Positions 52,184-61,698 of a DNA stretch of 64,000 nt are shown here, one piece after another. The position numbers and the translations under genes were made by a program. The notes under the pieces were generated by a model. It saw only the letters and a list, made by a program, of their open reading frames with translations. It did no database searches and had not been told where the DNA came from. This stretch comes from Aneurinibacillus uraniidurans (GTDB lineage: Bacteria > Bacillota > Bacilli > Aneurinibacillales > Aneurinibacillaceae), in contig NZ_CP116902.1 in the NCBI RefSeq assembly GCF_028471905.1, positions 656,501 through 720,500 on the forward strand, in the 5' to 3' direction. The stretch's first letter is position 1. The number at the start of each line of letters is the position of its first letter.

Positions 52184-53860
52184 ATGACGGAACCTTTGTT
52201 TCCCTGGCAGATGCATTACCCATCTGATGTACCGTTTTCACTGTCGTATCCGTCTGTTCCGCTATATGAGTTCCTGCTTGGATCTGCTAGGGAGTACCCG
52301 AATGCGGAAGCTTTGTTTTTTATGGGCAAACGAATTACGTATGAACAGCTGCGAAATGATTGTTTTCGTTTTGCGGCAGCGCTCGTGCGTCTCGGTGTGC
52401 AGCGGGGAGACCGGGTTGCGATTATGCTGCCGAATGTTCCACAAAGCGTAATTGCCTACTATGGCACCTTAATGGCAGGAGCTGTTGTTGTGCAGACGAA
52501 CCCGCTTTATACAGAACGTGAACTTATGCACCAGCTTGTAGATGCAGAGGTGGAAACCATTATTTGTCTTGATCTATTGTATGCTCGTGTGGAAAATGTG
52601 CGCAATCATACACCACTTCGGCGCATACTCGTGACCGGAATTCCCGATTATCTTCCCCTTGGAAAACGATTATTGTACCCGCTCGTACAAAGGAAAGCTC
52701 GTCCGCCTCGTATCCCATACAACGCTGAGAACTGTGTATATGCCTTTGTTGATTTGCTTCGGAAGGAATATCCTGATTTTACGCCTGTTTCGGTGACATC
52801 AGATGATCTTGCAGTTTTACAGTATACAGGTGGGACGACGGGCGTGGCCAAAGGGGTTATGCTCACGCACGCTAATCTCGTAGCTAATGTGCTGCAATGT
52901 AGGGCTTGGTTTTCTCGTTCCAGATTGGCAGGGGAACGATTTCTTGGGGCTGTGCCGTTTTTTCATGTATATGGCATGACGGTAGTGATGAACTTTGCGA
53001 CTCATCTTGCTGCCAGCATTATTCTTGTGCCGCGCTTTGAGGTTTCACAAATTCTAAAGCTTGTGGATAAGCAGAAGCCAACCGTATTTCCTGGCGCACC
53101 GACGATGTATGTGGGGCTTTTGAATCATCCTGATGCGAGAGCGTATGATTTGTCTTCTATTCAAGCGTGTATTAGTGGTTCAGCTCCGTTACCGATAGAG
53201 GTGCAGCAAGCATTCGAACGGCTGACGAATGGAAAGCTGGTAGAAGGATATGGACTTACCGAATGTTCGCCTGTAACGCACGCCAATCCGATATGGGGGC
53301 GTCAGGTAATAGGCAGTATTGGCGTGCCGTGGCCAGATACGGAATGCCGCATTGTTGACCTGGAGACGGGTGAAGAATGTATGCCTGGGGAGATCGGGGA
53401 GTTGTGTATCCGCGGCCCGCAGGTGATGAAAGGATACTGGAAGCGGGAAGAAGAGACAAAAGCAAGCTTTCAGGACGGATGGTTTCGGACTGGAGATATC
53501 GCACGCATGGATGAGGCCGGATACTTTTATATTGTCGATCGGAAGAAGGATATTATCATTGCCGGCGGTTTTAATATTTACCCGCGGGAAGTGGAAGAGG
53601 TGTTATATGAGCATCCGGCCGTGCGAGAAGCCGCGGTAGTTGGAATACCAGATGCTTATCGAGGAGAGACCGTGAAGGCATTTGTTGTAGTACGTGAAGA
53701 TCAGCTGCTTACGGAAGCCGACCTGAATCAGTTTTGTCGCGAGAGGTTGGCGGCTTTTAAGGTGCCACATGTATATGAGTTTCGTACAGATTTGCCCAAG
53801 ACAGCGGTTGGGAAAATTTTGCGTCGTACATTAGCAGAGGAGGCGAAAGAAGAGGAGTAG
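52184..53860 (+). CDS. lcfA: Long-chain fatty-acid-CoA ligase
   Basis: 558-aa ANL-superfamily enzyme that activates fatty acids with ATP and CoA before beta-oxidation. The AMP-binding motif YTGGTTGVAKG is at about residues 211-221, and DGWFRTGDIARMD with the catalytic C-terminal lysine in KTAVGKILRR mark the family. The start is ATG 52184, 6 nt after GAGGTG; a GTG at 52175 lies inside that ribosome site. It heads the lcfA-fadR-echA-etfBA block that matches B. subtilis order and was separated from the DUF350 gene by the island. Confidence 0.94.
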   Translation: MTEPLFPWQMHYPSDVPFSLSYPSVPLYEFLLGSAREYPNAEALFFMGKRITYEQLRNDCFRFAAALVRLGVQRGDRVAIMLPNVPQSVIAYYGTLMAGAVVVQTNPLYTERELMHQLVDAEVETIICLDLLYARVENVRNHTPLRRILVTGIPDYLPLGKRLLYPLVQRKARPPRIPYNAENCVYAFVDLLRKEYPDFTPVSVTSDDLAVLQYTGGTTGVAKGVMLTHANLVANVLQCRAWFSRSRLAGERFLGAVPFFHVYGMTVVMNFATHLAASIILVPRFEVSQILKLVDKQKPTVFPGAPTMYVGLLNHPDARAYDLSSIQACISGSAPLPIEVQQAFERLTNGKLVEGYGLTECSPVTHANPIWGRQVIGSIGVPWPDTECRIVDLETGEECMPGEIGELCIRGPQVMKGYWKREEETKASFQDGWFRTGDIARMDEAGYFYIVDRKKDIIIAGGFNIYPREVEEVLYEHPAVREAAVVGIPDAYRGETVKAFVVVREDQLLTEADLNQFCRERLAAFKVPHVYEFRTDLPKTAVGKILRRTLAEEAKEEE

Positions 53861-53970
53861 AGGCCGAACTTCCGCGCCGGAAATACCCGGCGCGGTCCTA
53901 CTCGTACAAAAGTAAAAAAATACTCTTACTCAGGAGGAGAAAAAGATGAAATATCGAAATTAATTAAACA

Positions 53971-54022
53971 TTGACAATCCTGCGTTTTTTAAATAAACTT
54001 TATTCGAGTGAATGCTCATTCA
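53971..54022 (+). promoter_or_regulatory. fadR promoter and FadR-type operator
   Basis: TTGACA (53971-53976), 17-bp spacer, TAAACT (53994-53999) as -10. Ten bases later TGAATG-CT-CATTCA (54009-54022) is an inverted repeat with the TGAATG/CATTCA half-sites of the Bacillus FadR box. It would lie just past the start site, consistent with autorepression. Confidence 0.8.
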
Positions 54023-54046
54023 TTTAGGTTGAACTGAGGGAAAATT

Positions 54047-54637
54047 ATGGCGAAGAAAATGGGAGAGAAGTATCAGGCTATCATCGATGCTGCTGTCAGA
54101 GTGATCGCTCAACATGGCTATCACCAAGCACAAGTATCCAAAATCGCCAAAGAAGCATCTGTGGCAGACGGGACGATCTATCTGTATTTTGACAGCAAGG
54201 AAGATATACTGATATCACTGTTCCGCGAGAAAATGGGGCTGTTCATCGAGACGATTTGGAAGCGCATTGATCAGTTTGAACGGGCGGAGGACCAGCTTCG
54301 TGAGTTAATTTACCTGCATTTGTGGCAGCTGTCACAAAACCGAGACTTTGCGGTTGTAACACAAATTGAGCTTAGGCAATCCAATCCCAAAGTACGAGTG
54401 GGAATTAACGAAGTGATCAAAAAATACCTGAACATGATTGATCAGATTGTGCTGCTCGGCAAGCAACAGCAGGTGTTTCGCGCTGATGTTGAGGAAGCGA
54501 TTGCACGTAAGATGATTTTTGGCACGCTTGATGAAGCGGTTACATCATGGGTGATGAATGAACGAGAATATGAGCTGGTTGCACTTGTTGATCCGCTGCA
54601 TAATTTGTTCGTTCATGGCTTAAAAAACATAAAATAA
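54047..54637 (+). CDS. fadR: TetR-family fatty-acid regulator FadR (YsiA-like)
   Basis: 196 aa. The N-terminal TetR helix-turn-helix (about residues 8-54, VIAQHGYHQAQVSKIAKEASVADGTIYLYFDSKEDIL split) precedes an all-helical acyl-CoA-binding domain. It represses beta-oxidation genes until long-chain acyl-CoA binds. GAGGG precedes the ATG at 54047. A FadR-type inverted repeat lies just upstream (54009-54022). The gene order lcfA-fadR-echA-etfBA is the classic one. Confidence 0.92.
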   Translation: MAKKMGEKYQAIIDAAVRVIAQHGYHQAQVSKIAKEASVADGTIYLYFDSKEDILISLFREKMGLFIETIWKRIDQFERAEDQLRELIYLHLWQLSQNRDFAVVTQIELRQSNPKVRVGINEVIKKYLNMIDQIVLLGKQQQVFRADVEEAIARKMIFGTLDEAVTSWVMNEREYELVALVDPLHNLFVHGLKNIK

Positions 54638-54664
54638 TCTTAAAATATGCATTTGTTTAAAAAA

Positions 54665-54696
54665 TTCCTTAAATTTTAAGGAAAATCAATTATAAT
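54665..54696 (+). promoter_or_regulatory. echA-etf promoter with 19-bp perfect palindrome
   Basis: TTCCTTAAA-T-TTTAAGGAA (54665-54683) is a perfect 9-bp-arm palindrome covering the -35 position of a promoter whose -10 is TATAAT (54691-54696). This half-site differs from the FadR box, so another regulator may bind. Confidence 0.6.
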
Positions 54697-54738
54697 TAGG
54701 TTGTCATTAATTTGCAGTTGTGGAGGGAGAGAACTAGG

Positions 54739-55524
54739 ATGGAGTTTACTAACGTGACGCTGCACATAGAAAATCGTGTTGCTTACATTACCGTAGATGT
54801 CGCTCCGGCGAATACGGTAAGCTCCGCCACGCTTTCCGGTCTGGAAGCGGCATTTAGCCAGGTCCAGAACGACGCAGAAGCGAAGGTTGTTGTCGTAACA
54901 GGCGCAGGTCGTTTCTTCGTTGCGGGAGCTGATATTAAAGAGTTCACAGGCGCGTTCGACGACACAGAGAAAGCCGAACAGATGGCTCGCTACGGTCAGA
55001 AAGTATTCGATGCAATCGAGAACTTTCCAAAACCTGTGATTGCCGCTATTAATGGTGCGGCTCTCGGTGGAGGACTAGAGCTAGCAATGGCATGCCACAT
55101 GCGCTTTGCTGCTGAGAACGCACTGCTTGGTCTGCCGGAGTTAAAGCTCGGATTGATTCCGGGATTCGGTGGTACGCAGCGGCTGGCCCGCCTAACTGGC
55201 AAGGCCAAAGCACTGGAACTCATTATGTCCAGTGAATTTATTAATGGCAAGGAAGCCGAGCGCATCGGGCTTGTAAATCGTGCATTTGCACTGGAAGTGC
55301 TTATGGAAGAAGTGAGAAAGTTCGCTGAAGCACTTGCTTCAGACAAAAGTGCCGTTTCGATGCGTGCAGCACTTGAAGCAGTTACCTATGGTCTCACTGA
55401 AGGTCAAAAGAGTGGGATGAACCGGGAAGCCGAACTGTTCGGCCAGTTGTTCGCTACTGCTGACATGAAAGAAGGCGTCAACGCTTTCATTGAGAAGCGT
55501 CAGGCTGAGTTTCAGGACAAGTAA
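54739..55524 (+). CDS. fadB: Enoyl-CoA hydratase
   Basis: 261-aa crotonase-fold enzyme that hydrates trans-2-enoyl-CoA in beta-oxidation. The oxyanion-hole segment AGADIKEFTG and the catalytic glutamates in MACHMRFAAENALLGLPELKLGLIPGFGGTQRLAR (split, about residues 105-150) are visible. The start is ATG 54739, after GGAGGGAG; an in-frame start at 54712 has no ribosome site. It is followed 23 bp later by etfB. The name fadB follows the B. subtilis ysiB/fadB convention. Confidence 0.94.
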   Translation: MEFTNVTLHIENRVAYITVDVAPANTVSSATLSGLEAAFSQVQNDAEAKVVVVTGAGRFFVAGADIKEFTGAFDDTEKAEQMARYGQKVFDAIENFPKPVIAAINGAALGGGLELAMACHMRFAAENALLGLPELKLGLIPGFGGTQRLARLTGKAKALELIMSSEFINGKEAERIGLVNRAFALEVLMEEVRKFAEALASDKSAVSMRAALEAVTYGLTEGQKSGMNREAELFGQLFATADMKEGVNAFIEKRQAEFQDK

Positions 55525-55547
55525 TCATTATAGGTAGGAGGATTCTC

Positions 55548-56312
55548 ATGAATATCATAGTATGCCTAAAGCAAACATTTGACACAGAAGAGAAAATCGT
55601 GCTTCAGGGTGGCGCAATCAGCGAAGACGGTGTAGAGTTCATCATCAATCCATACGACGAATATGCAGTTGAAGAAGCGATTAAGCTGCGCGATGAGCAT
55701 GGCGGGGAAGTAACCGTTGTGACGGTAGGTCCTGATCGTGCGGAGAGTGCACTGCGCACAGCGCTTGCAATGGGAGCAGATAAGGCTGTCATCGTAGAAG
55801 ATGAGGATGGCAACTACGACGAATATAGTGTAGCGAAGATTCTTGCGGCTGTAATTAAAGACCGCGATTACGATATTATTATTGGTGGAAACATGGCAGT
55901 TGATAATGGGGCAGGCCAAGTAGGTCCACGCCTTGCCGAAGAGCTGAACATTCCACAAGTTACAACCATTACGAAGCTTGAAGTAGCAGGCGGTAAAGCG
56001 ACAATCGAGCGCGATGTGGAAGGTGATCAGGAAGTAGTGGAAGTATCACTTCCGGTGCTCGTAACGGCGCAGCAAGGCCTTAACGAACCACGCTATCCTT
56101 CTCTGCCAGGGATTATGAAGGCGAAGAAGAAACCAATGGAGCGTCTGAGTGTAGAGGACCTCGAGCTTGACGGCGATGTGGCAGCGAAAACAGCTGTGAT
56201 CGAAACATACTTGCCGCCGAAAAAAGAAGCAGGTCGTGTACTGAGTGGCGACGTGACGGATCAAGTGAAAGAATTAGTCCAACTTCTTCGCAGCGAAGCG
56301 AAAGTAATCTAA
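55548..56312 (+). CDS. etfB: Electron transfer flavoprotein beta subunit
   Basis: 254-aa EtfB. It starts MNIIVCLKQTFDTEEK and contains the AMP/FAD-region GGNMAVDNGAGQVGPRLAEELN (about residues 106-127) and the C-terminal GIMKAKKKP signature (about 191-199). Partner of EtfA; it shuttles electrons from acyl-CoA dehydrogenases to the respiratory chain. GTAGGAGG precedes the ATG at 55548. No acyl-CoA dehydrogenase gene is in the window. Confidence 0.96.
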   Translation: MNIIVCLKQTFDTEEKIVLQGGAISEDGVEFIINPYDEYAVEEAIKLRDEHGGEVTVVTVGPDRAESALRTALAMGADKAVIVEDEDGNYDEYSVAKILAAVIKDRDYDIIIGGNMAVDNGAGQVGPRLAEELNIPQVTTITKLEVAGGKATIERDVEGDQEVVEVSLPVLVTAQQGLNEPRYPSLPGIMKAKKKPMERLSVEDLELDGDVAAKTAVIETYLPPKKEAGRVLSGDVTDQVKELVQLLRSEAKVI

Positions 56313-56333
56313 GGATGGGGGAGGAAGACGTCC

Positions 56334-57308
56334 ATGAGTAAAAAAATTCTTGCAATTGCAGAAGCACGTGATGGTAACCTGCGTAATGTATCATTTGAGG
56401 TGCTCGCAGCAGCGAAGCGCGTAGCAGGTGGCGGCGAGGTAGTAGCTGCTGTATTAGGAAGCGATGCGGCGAAATATGTAGAAGTACTCGGTCAGCACGG
56501 CGCTGCTAAAGTATACGTAGTAGCAAACAGCGAACTTGACACATATACAACAGATGCATACGCACAGGCGCTTCGTCAGGTAGTGGATGCGGTGCAACCG
56601 GACGCAATCTTCATGCCGCACACAGCGATCGGTAAAGATGCGGCTCCGCGCCTTGCAGCTCGTCTTGGTCTTGGCCTTGTATCGGATGCAATCAATGTAG
56701 AACTGGACGGGGATGCAATTGTGTTCACACGTCCGATCTATGCAGGGAAAGCATTCGAGAAGAAAAAAGCGGTATCCGGTACAGCGTTTGCGACGATCCG
56801 TCCGAACAACATTCCGGCGGAAGAAGCGGGCGCATCTACAGCCGAACAGGTTGATTTTACAGCTGAAATCAAAGATCTGCGCACTGTTGTAAAAGATATT
56901 GTCCGCAAAACAGCGGGCGGTGTAGACTTGTCAGAAGCAAAAGTAGTAGTATCTGGCGGTCGCGGTGTTAAATCTGCCGAAGGTTTCAAACCGCTGCAGG
57001 AACTTGCTGACGTTCTCGGTGGCGCAGTGGGCGCATCTCGTGGAGCGTGCGATGGTGAATATTGTGACTACTCGCTTCAGATTGGTCAGACAGGTAAAGT
57101 AGTAACGCCGGATCTGTACATCGCAGCTGGTATCTCCGGTGCGATTCAACATCTGGCGGGCATGTCTAGCTCAAAAGTAATCGTAGCGATTAACAAAGAT
57201 CCAGAAGCTCCAATCTTCCAGGTAGCAGACTACGGCATCGTAGGCGATCTGTTTGAAGTTGTACCGCTTTTGACAGAAGAATTTAAGAAAGTGCTTGTAC
57301 AGGCATAA
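56334..57308 (+). CDS. etfA: Electron transfer flavoprotein alpha subunit
   Basis: 324-aa EtfA. The C-terminal FAD domain has SGGRGVKSAEGF, VGASRGACDGEYC and LYIAAGISGAIQHLAGM (about residues 205-285), the ETF-alpha signature. The N-terminal half supplies the EtfB interface. It forms the EtfAB heterodimer used for fatty acid oxidation with the upstream genes. It ends with a terminator. Confidence 0.96.
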   Translation: MSKKILAIAEARDGNLRNVSFEVLAAAKRVAGGGEVVAAVLGSDAAKYVEVLGQHGAAKVYVVANSELDTYTTDAYAQALRQVVDAVQPDAIFMPHTAIGKDAAPRLAARLGLGLVSDAINVELDGDAIVFTRPIYAGKAFEKKKAVSGTAFATIRPNNIPAEEAGASTAEQVDFTAEIKDLRTVVKDIVRKTAGGVDLSEAKVVVSGGRGVKSAEGFKPLQELADVLGGAVGASRGACDGEYCDYSLQIGQTGKVVTPDLYIAAGISGAIQHLAGMSSSKVIVAINKDPEAPIFQVADYGIVGDLFEVVPLLTEEFKKVLVQA

Positions 57309-57332
57309 GAAAAAATCTATATATGCTTTGAG

Positions 57333-57374
57333 AAAAGAGTGTTCCAAAAATAACTTTTGGGCACTCTTTTTTTG
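57333..57374 (+). terminator. Terminator of etfBA
   Basis: AAAAGAGTG (57333-57341) pairs with CACTCTTTT (57362-57370) and is followed by T run. Confidence 0.88.
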
Positions 57375-57500
57375 TATAAAAGAGATAAACAGTCAAGGTC
57401 ACTTAAAAATAATTTATTCTTAAACTTTCCTTTTTACCTAAAAACGTGCAAAATATAAAAGTATTTCTTGAAAATAGCTGCTTTAGGAGGAAAAGAGAAA

Positions 57501-58916
57501 GTGACGACATCAGGAGAAATCAAAAGAATTCCTTTACTGATCATGATAGCAGTGGGGATAATGGTATGGCTTGTAGGGCCGCCAGCAGGGGTGAAACCGG
57601 AGGCATGGCATCTACTGGCGATTTTTGTAGCGACGATTGTAGGGTTTATTATAAAACCTATGCCAATGGGAAGTCTTTCGATCCTGGCGATTACCGCTAC
57701 CGTCATTACTGGAATACTGCCCTTGAAAGTGGCACTGTCTGGATTCAGCAACAGCACCATCTGGATCATCGTATGCGCTATTATTATTTCACGAGGCGTT
57801 ACGAAAACAGGATTAGGTGCTCGGGTTGCTTATATATTTGTAAAGAAGTTCGGAAAGAAGACGATTGGTCTTTCGTATGCGCTGGCATTCACAGATTTTG
57901 CGCTCTCTCCGGCTATGCCAAGTAATTCAGCTCGTGCTGGGGGCGTGATTTTTCCGATTATCCATTCCTTATCTGATTCTTTTGGTTCTAAACCAGAAGA
58001 AGGAACAGAAAGAAAGATTGGCTCATTTTTAACGCTTACGGCGTTTCAGGTCAATGTGATTACATCTGCTATGTTCATGACAGCAATGGCAGCCAATCCT
58101 CTTGCTGTATCACAAGCAAAAGAGGCAGGGGTGTCTATTACATGGGGAAGTTGGGCGTTGGCTGCAATTGTCCCAGGACTTGTGAGTCTGTTGGTTATTC
58201 CATGGTTTATCTATAAAGTATATCCGCCTGAGATTAAAGAAACGCCGGATGCTGCGCAATTTGCAACGGACCAATTGAAGAAGATGGGTCCCATGAGCAA
58301 TGTGGAAAAGCGGATGGTGTTCGTGTTTGGTACAGTGCTGTTATTGTGGATTTTTGGTGAAGGAATTGGAATTGATGCTACTACAACTGCGATTATCGGT
58401 GTCTCGCTGCTGTTGCTTACACAGGTATTGACCTGGGGAGATGTCACGGGAGAAAAAATGGCATGGGATACACTGGTATGGTTTGCAGCTCTTGTCATGA
58501 TGGCCACACAATTAAACCAACTCGGCCTGATCCCGTGGTTTAGTAAGACGATGGGGCATCAAGTAGCTGGCCTGTCAGCAACGACAGCTTTTCTTGTACT
58601 CATTCTTGCGTATTTCTACAGTCATTATCTGTTTGCAAGTGCAACGGCTCACGTTAGTGCGATGTATGCTGCCTTTCTTACGGTCGCGATTACAACCGGT
58701 ACACCAGGCATGCTGGCGGCTTTAATCCTTGGCTTTTTTAGTAATTTATTTGGCTCCATGACACACTACGGATTCGGACCGGCTCCGATTTTATTCGGTC
58801 CAGGGTATGTATCTGAGGGGAAATGGTGGTCCATCGGCTTTATGATCTCCATTATCAATATTGTCATCTGGCTTGGAATTGGTCTTGTTTGGTGGAAAGT
58901 AATTGGTTTATGGTAA
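57501..58916 (+). CDS. DASS-family anion symporter (CitT/2-oxoglutarate-malate translocator type)
   Basis: 471-aa integral membrane protein with about 11-12 helices. The first substrate loop has MPSNSARAGGVIFPI (about residues 144-158), the variant of the SNT motif found in CitT-type carboxylate transporters, and a repeat-related region lies near the second half (TAHVSAMYAAFL). Expected to move di- or tricarboxylates with Na+ or by exchange. The start is GTG 57501, 10 nt after AGGAGG; an in-frame TTG at 57468 is rejected. It is not part of the B. subtilis etf-trxA order, so it is an insertion here. Confidence 0.9.
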   Translation: MTTSGEIKRIPLLIMIAVGIMVWLVGPPAGVKPEAWHLLAIFVATIVGFIIKPMPMGSLSILAITATVITGILPLKVALSGFSNSTIWIIVCAIIISRGVTKTGLGARVAYIFVKKFGKKTIGLSYALAFTDFALSPAMPSNSARAGGVIFPIIHSLSDSFGSKPEEGTERKIGSFLTLTAFQVNVITSAMFMTAMAANPLAVSQAKEAGVSITWGSWALAAIVPGLVSLLVIPWFIYKVYPPEIKETPDAAQFATDQLKKMGPMSNVEKRMVFVFGTVLLLWIFGEGIGIDATTTAIIGVSLLLLTQVLTWGDVTGEKMAWDTLVWFAALVMMATQLNQLGLIPWFSKTMGHQVAGLSATTAFLVLILAYFYSHYLFASATAHVSAMYAAFLTVAITTGTPGMLAALILGFFSNLFGSMTHYGFGPAPILFGPGYVSEGKWWSIGFMISIINIVIWLGIGLVWWKVIGLW

Positions 58917-59062
58917 AAAGAGAGCATGTAAGCATTGGATAAATTTCCGGAGAGATGGTATTATACTTTTAGTGACATACTCTTAGTGGTATATCATCAT
59001 TGTGTAACAAGATTTATCGTGAAGAAATACAAGGATACGAATATACAAGGAGGAAACTTTAC

Positions 59063-59380
59063 ATGGCAATCGTAAATGTAACCGACAATACGTTTCAAAC
59101 AGAAGTAGAAAGTGGTGGCACAGTCCTCGTTGACTTCTGGGCACCATGGTGCGGACCTTGCAAAATGATCGCTCCGGTACTTGAAGAAATCGATGGCGAA
59201 ATCGGCGGTAAAGTAAAAATTGTAAAAGTAAACGTAGATGACAATTCGGAATCTGCACAACGCTTTGGTGTTATGAGTATCCCAACACTCATGCTCGTAA
59301 AAGATGGCCAAGTTGTTGACAAAATCGTTGGCTTCCAGCCAAAAGAAAACCTGCTTAACGCAATCAACAAACACCTGTAA
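59063..59380 (+). CDS. trxA: Thioredoxin
   Basis: 105-aa thioredoxin with the redox-active WCGPCK motif (about residues 28-33), VDFWAPWCGPCK and the conserved cis-proline in IPTLMLVKDG. It reduces protein disulfides together with thioredoxin reductase. AAGGAGG precedes the ATG at 59063; an in-frame ATG at 59000 would add 21 non-family residues. A TTGGAT-18 bp-TATTAT promoter candidate lies at 58935-58964. Position before uvrC matches B. subtilis. Confidence 0.96.
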   Translation: MAIVNVTDNTFQTEVESGGTVLVDFWAPWCGPCKMIAPVLEEIDGEIGGKVKIVKVNVDDNSESAQRFGVMSIPTLMLVKDGQVVDKIVGFQPKENLLNAINKHL

Positions 59381-59398
59381 GAAGCGCATCAAGTAAAG

Positions 59399-59447
59399 AA
59401 GGTGTCTCAAAGTCATGTAAATGACAGCGAGGCACCTTTCTTTTTGC
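59399..59447 (+). terminator. Terminator of trxA
   Basis: AAGGTGTCTC (59399-59408) pairs with GAGGCACCTT (59429-59438, one mismatch), followed by TTTCTTTTT. Confidence 0.85.
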
Positions 59448-59497
59448 TTTTAAAAGAACTATGAGTAACTGATGAACGAGAAGCTTGTTTAATGATC

Positions 59498-59739
59498 TGA
59501 TTGACAAAGCGTGTCGGGAGCAGCGGCGAGAGAAGCAGGGAACGCCTGTATGCGATCACCCAGAGAAGGAAGGCAGGCAAACGTGCCTTTGCCCGCAAGC
59601 AACAGAGCGAAGCATCCTGCTCACGCTTTGCGGGCGAGTTTGCCGGACTTCTGGAGCGGCCAGAATCAGCTTCCCTGCGAGCATACTAAAGTGACAGGCT
59701 TCTCTCGCCGCTGCTCCTCCACTACACTTTTTTCAATCA
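59498..59739 (+). repeat. Structured intergenic repeat, copy C
   Basis: Third copy, between trxA and uvrC. Outer pairing: TGATTGA (59498-59504) with TCAATCA (59733-59739), AAAGCGTGT (59506-59514) with ACACTTT (59724-59730). Perfect 20-bp arm: GGAGCAGCGGCGAGAGAAGC (59517-59536) with 59698-59717. Inner helices: GTATGC (59548-59553) with GCATAC (59681-59686), GGCAAAC (59576-59582) with GTTTGCC (59638-59644), GCCCGCAA (59591-59598) with TTGCGGGC (59628-59635), and an apical GAGC/GCTC (59605-59608, 59619-59622). Same order and spacing as copies A and B. Beyond it, 59740-59824 holds only the uvrC ribosome site. Confidence 0.9.
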
Positions 59740-59824
59740 CTGACCTATCAAACAAACTTGTAGAGCCAGCTAGTTGAGAACACACCTTCCCATGTTGTAA
59801 CATACAATCAGGGAGGACGAAACC

Positions 59825-61624
59825 ATGAACACAATCAAAGAAAAATTAGCGCTCCTTCCCGACAAACCCGGTTGCTATCTCATGAAAAACACCGAGGGCA
59901 TCGTGATTTATGTCGGGAAAGCCAAAGTATTAAAAAACCGTGTCCGCTCATATTTCACAGGCAGTCATGATGGCAAGACACAGCGTCTTGTACAGGAGAT
60001 TGCTGATTTTGAATATATCGTTACCTCATCCCCGATGGAGGCGCTGCTGCTTGAATGTAATTTGATCAAGCAATATGATCCGCGCTATAACATCTTGCTG
60101 AAAGATGACAAGACGTATCCATATATTAAGATTACGAATGAGGTGCATCCGCGCTTAGAGATTACCCGTAAGGTGCTCAAAGACGGAGCGAAGTACTTTG
60201 GCCCATATCCGAATGCCGGAGCCGCACAGGAGACGAAGAAGCTGTTAGATCGGCTATATCCGTTTCGTAAATGCAAGCATATCCCGAAGCAGGTGTGCCT
60301 GTACTATCATATGGGACAGTGTCTAGCACCATGTGAATATGAAATGGATACAGCACAGTACAGCGAGATGATTGAACAGATCACCCGATTTTTGAACGGG
60401 AATTATACGGAGATCAAAAGTCAGCTACAGCGGCAAATGGAGCAGGCAGCTGAGAATCTGGAATTTGAGCGTGCTCGCGACTTGCGCGACCAGATTCACT
60501 ATATTGATGCGATTCTGGAGAAACAGAAGGTGACATTTGCCGATAACGTAGACCGTGATGCCTGGGGATATTATACGGATAAAGGCTGGATGAGCGTGCA
60601 AGTATTCCACATTCGTCAGGGCAAGATGATTGAGCGTAATGTCGCGTCTTTTCCGTACTACGGGGAGGAACATGAAGACTTTATCTCGTATGTTGTGCAG
60701 TTTTACTTCGAAGAACATATACGCCCGAAAGAAGTGCTTCTGCCATCTGCTGAAGGAAGCGAGGGGCTGGAAGAATGGCTGGGTTCGAAACTGCTTGTCC
60801 CACAGCGCGGTCCGAAAAAACAGTTGGTTGATATGGCAAACGAGAATGCGAACATTGCGTTAAACGAGAAATTTGCACTGATGGCGCGTGATGAAGCGCG
60901 TACCGTGCAGGCGGTAGAGAAGCTAGGGGAAGCGATTGGGATTGGATATCCGAAGCGAATCGAAGCGTTTGATAACTCTAATATTCAAGGAATTGATCCG
61001 GTTTCTGCGATGGTTGTGTTTACGGATGGAAAGCCGGATAAAAAAGAATATCGCAAGTATAAAGTCAAAACAGTCGTAGGCCCAGATGATTATGGGTCCA
61101 TGAAAGAAGTGATTCGCCGCCGTTATACACGTGTGCTGAAAGAAGATTTGCAGATGCCCGACCTGATTGTAGTCGATGGCGGTAAAGGCCAAATCTCGGC
61201 CGCTGTTGACGTGCTGGAAAATGAACTTGGTCTCTATATTCCGGTATGCGGACTTGCTAAAGATGACCGACACCGCACGTCCCAGCTGCTTGTCGGAGAC
61301 CCGCCGCTACCCGTTGCATTGAAGCGGGACAGTAACGAATTCCACCTGTTACAGCGCATTCAGGATGAAGTCCACCGCTTTGCGATTACATTTCATCGCA
61401 ATACACGCGGCAAGACGATGTTCAAGTCACAGCTTGATGATATCCCGGGAATCGGAGATAAGCGTAAGAAACTGCTGCTGAAGCATTTTGGTTCTGTCAA
61501 AAAGATGAAAGAAGCGAGCCTTGATGAGTATAGAGGACTTGGCATTGGGGATAAGTTGGCCCGGACGATACTTGCCCATTTGCGCGGTGCTTCAGACACA
61601 GAAGAGGGAGCGATAGACAAATAA
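59825..61624 (+). CDS. uvrC: Excinuclease ABC subunit C
   Basis: 599-aa nucleotide excision repair nuclease that makes the two incisions after UvrAB damage recognition. It has an N-terminal GIY-YIG domain ([23 protein letters not shown], split), a UvrB-binding UVR segment near residues 200-235, the RNase H-like C-terminal nuclease ([15 protein letters not shown]) and a helix-hairpin-helix end ([20 protein letters not shown]). GGGAGG precedes the ATG at 59825. Position before lysC agrees with B. subtilis. Confidence 0.97.
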   Translation: MNTIKEKLALLPDKPGCYLMKNTEGIVIYVGKAKVLKNRVRSYFTGSHDGKTQRLVQEIADFEYIVTSSPMEALLLECNLIKQYDPRYNILLKDDKTYPYIKITNEVHPRLEITRKVLKDGAKYFGPYPNAGAAQETKKLLDRLYPFRKCKHIPKQVCLYYHMGQCLAPCEYEMDTAQYSEMIEQITRFLNGNYTEIKSQLQRQMEQAAENLEFERARDLRDQIHYIDAILEKQKVTFADNVDRDAWGYYTDKGWMSVQVFHIRQGKMIERNVASFPYYGEEHEDFISYVVQFYFEEHIRPKEVLLPSAEGSEGLEEWLGSKLLVPQRGPKKQLVDMANENANIALNEKFALMARDEARTVQAVEKLGEAIGIGYPKRIEAFDNSNIQGIDPVSAMVVFTDGKPDKKEYRKYKVKTVVGPDDYGSMKEVIRRRYTRVLKEDLQMPDLIVVDGGKGQISAAVDVLENELGLYIPVCGLAKDDRHRTSQLLVGDPPLPVALKRDSNEFHLLQRIQDEVHRFAITFHRNTRGKTMFKSQLDDIPGIGDKRKKLLLKHFGSVKKMKEASLDEYRGLGIGDKLARTILAHLRGASDTEEGAIDK

Positions 61625-61698
61625 AGGGTTGCTTCTGAATTTGAATCGTGATAGTATACTGATAAATTAAATATTTCAAGTAACGCCTCACTTAAATG

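Noticed and set aside
53872-53895. GC-rich hairpin after lcfA as terminator
   Set aside because: CCGCGCCGG/CCGGCGCGG is a good stem but has no T run, so it is not called as a rho-independent terminator.
59485-59777. Three overlapping ORFs (62-88 aa) over repeat copy C
   Set aside because: Same reason: they lie within the hairpin element, and their products have no recognisable family.
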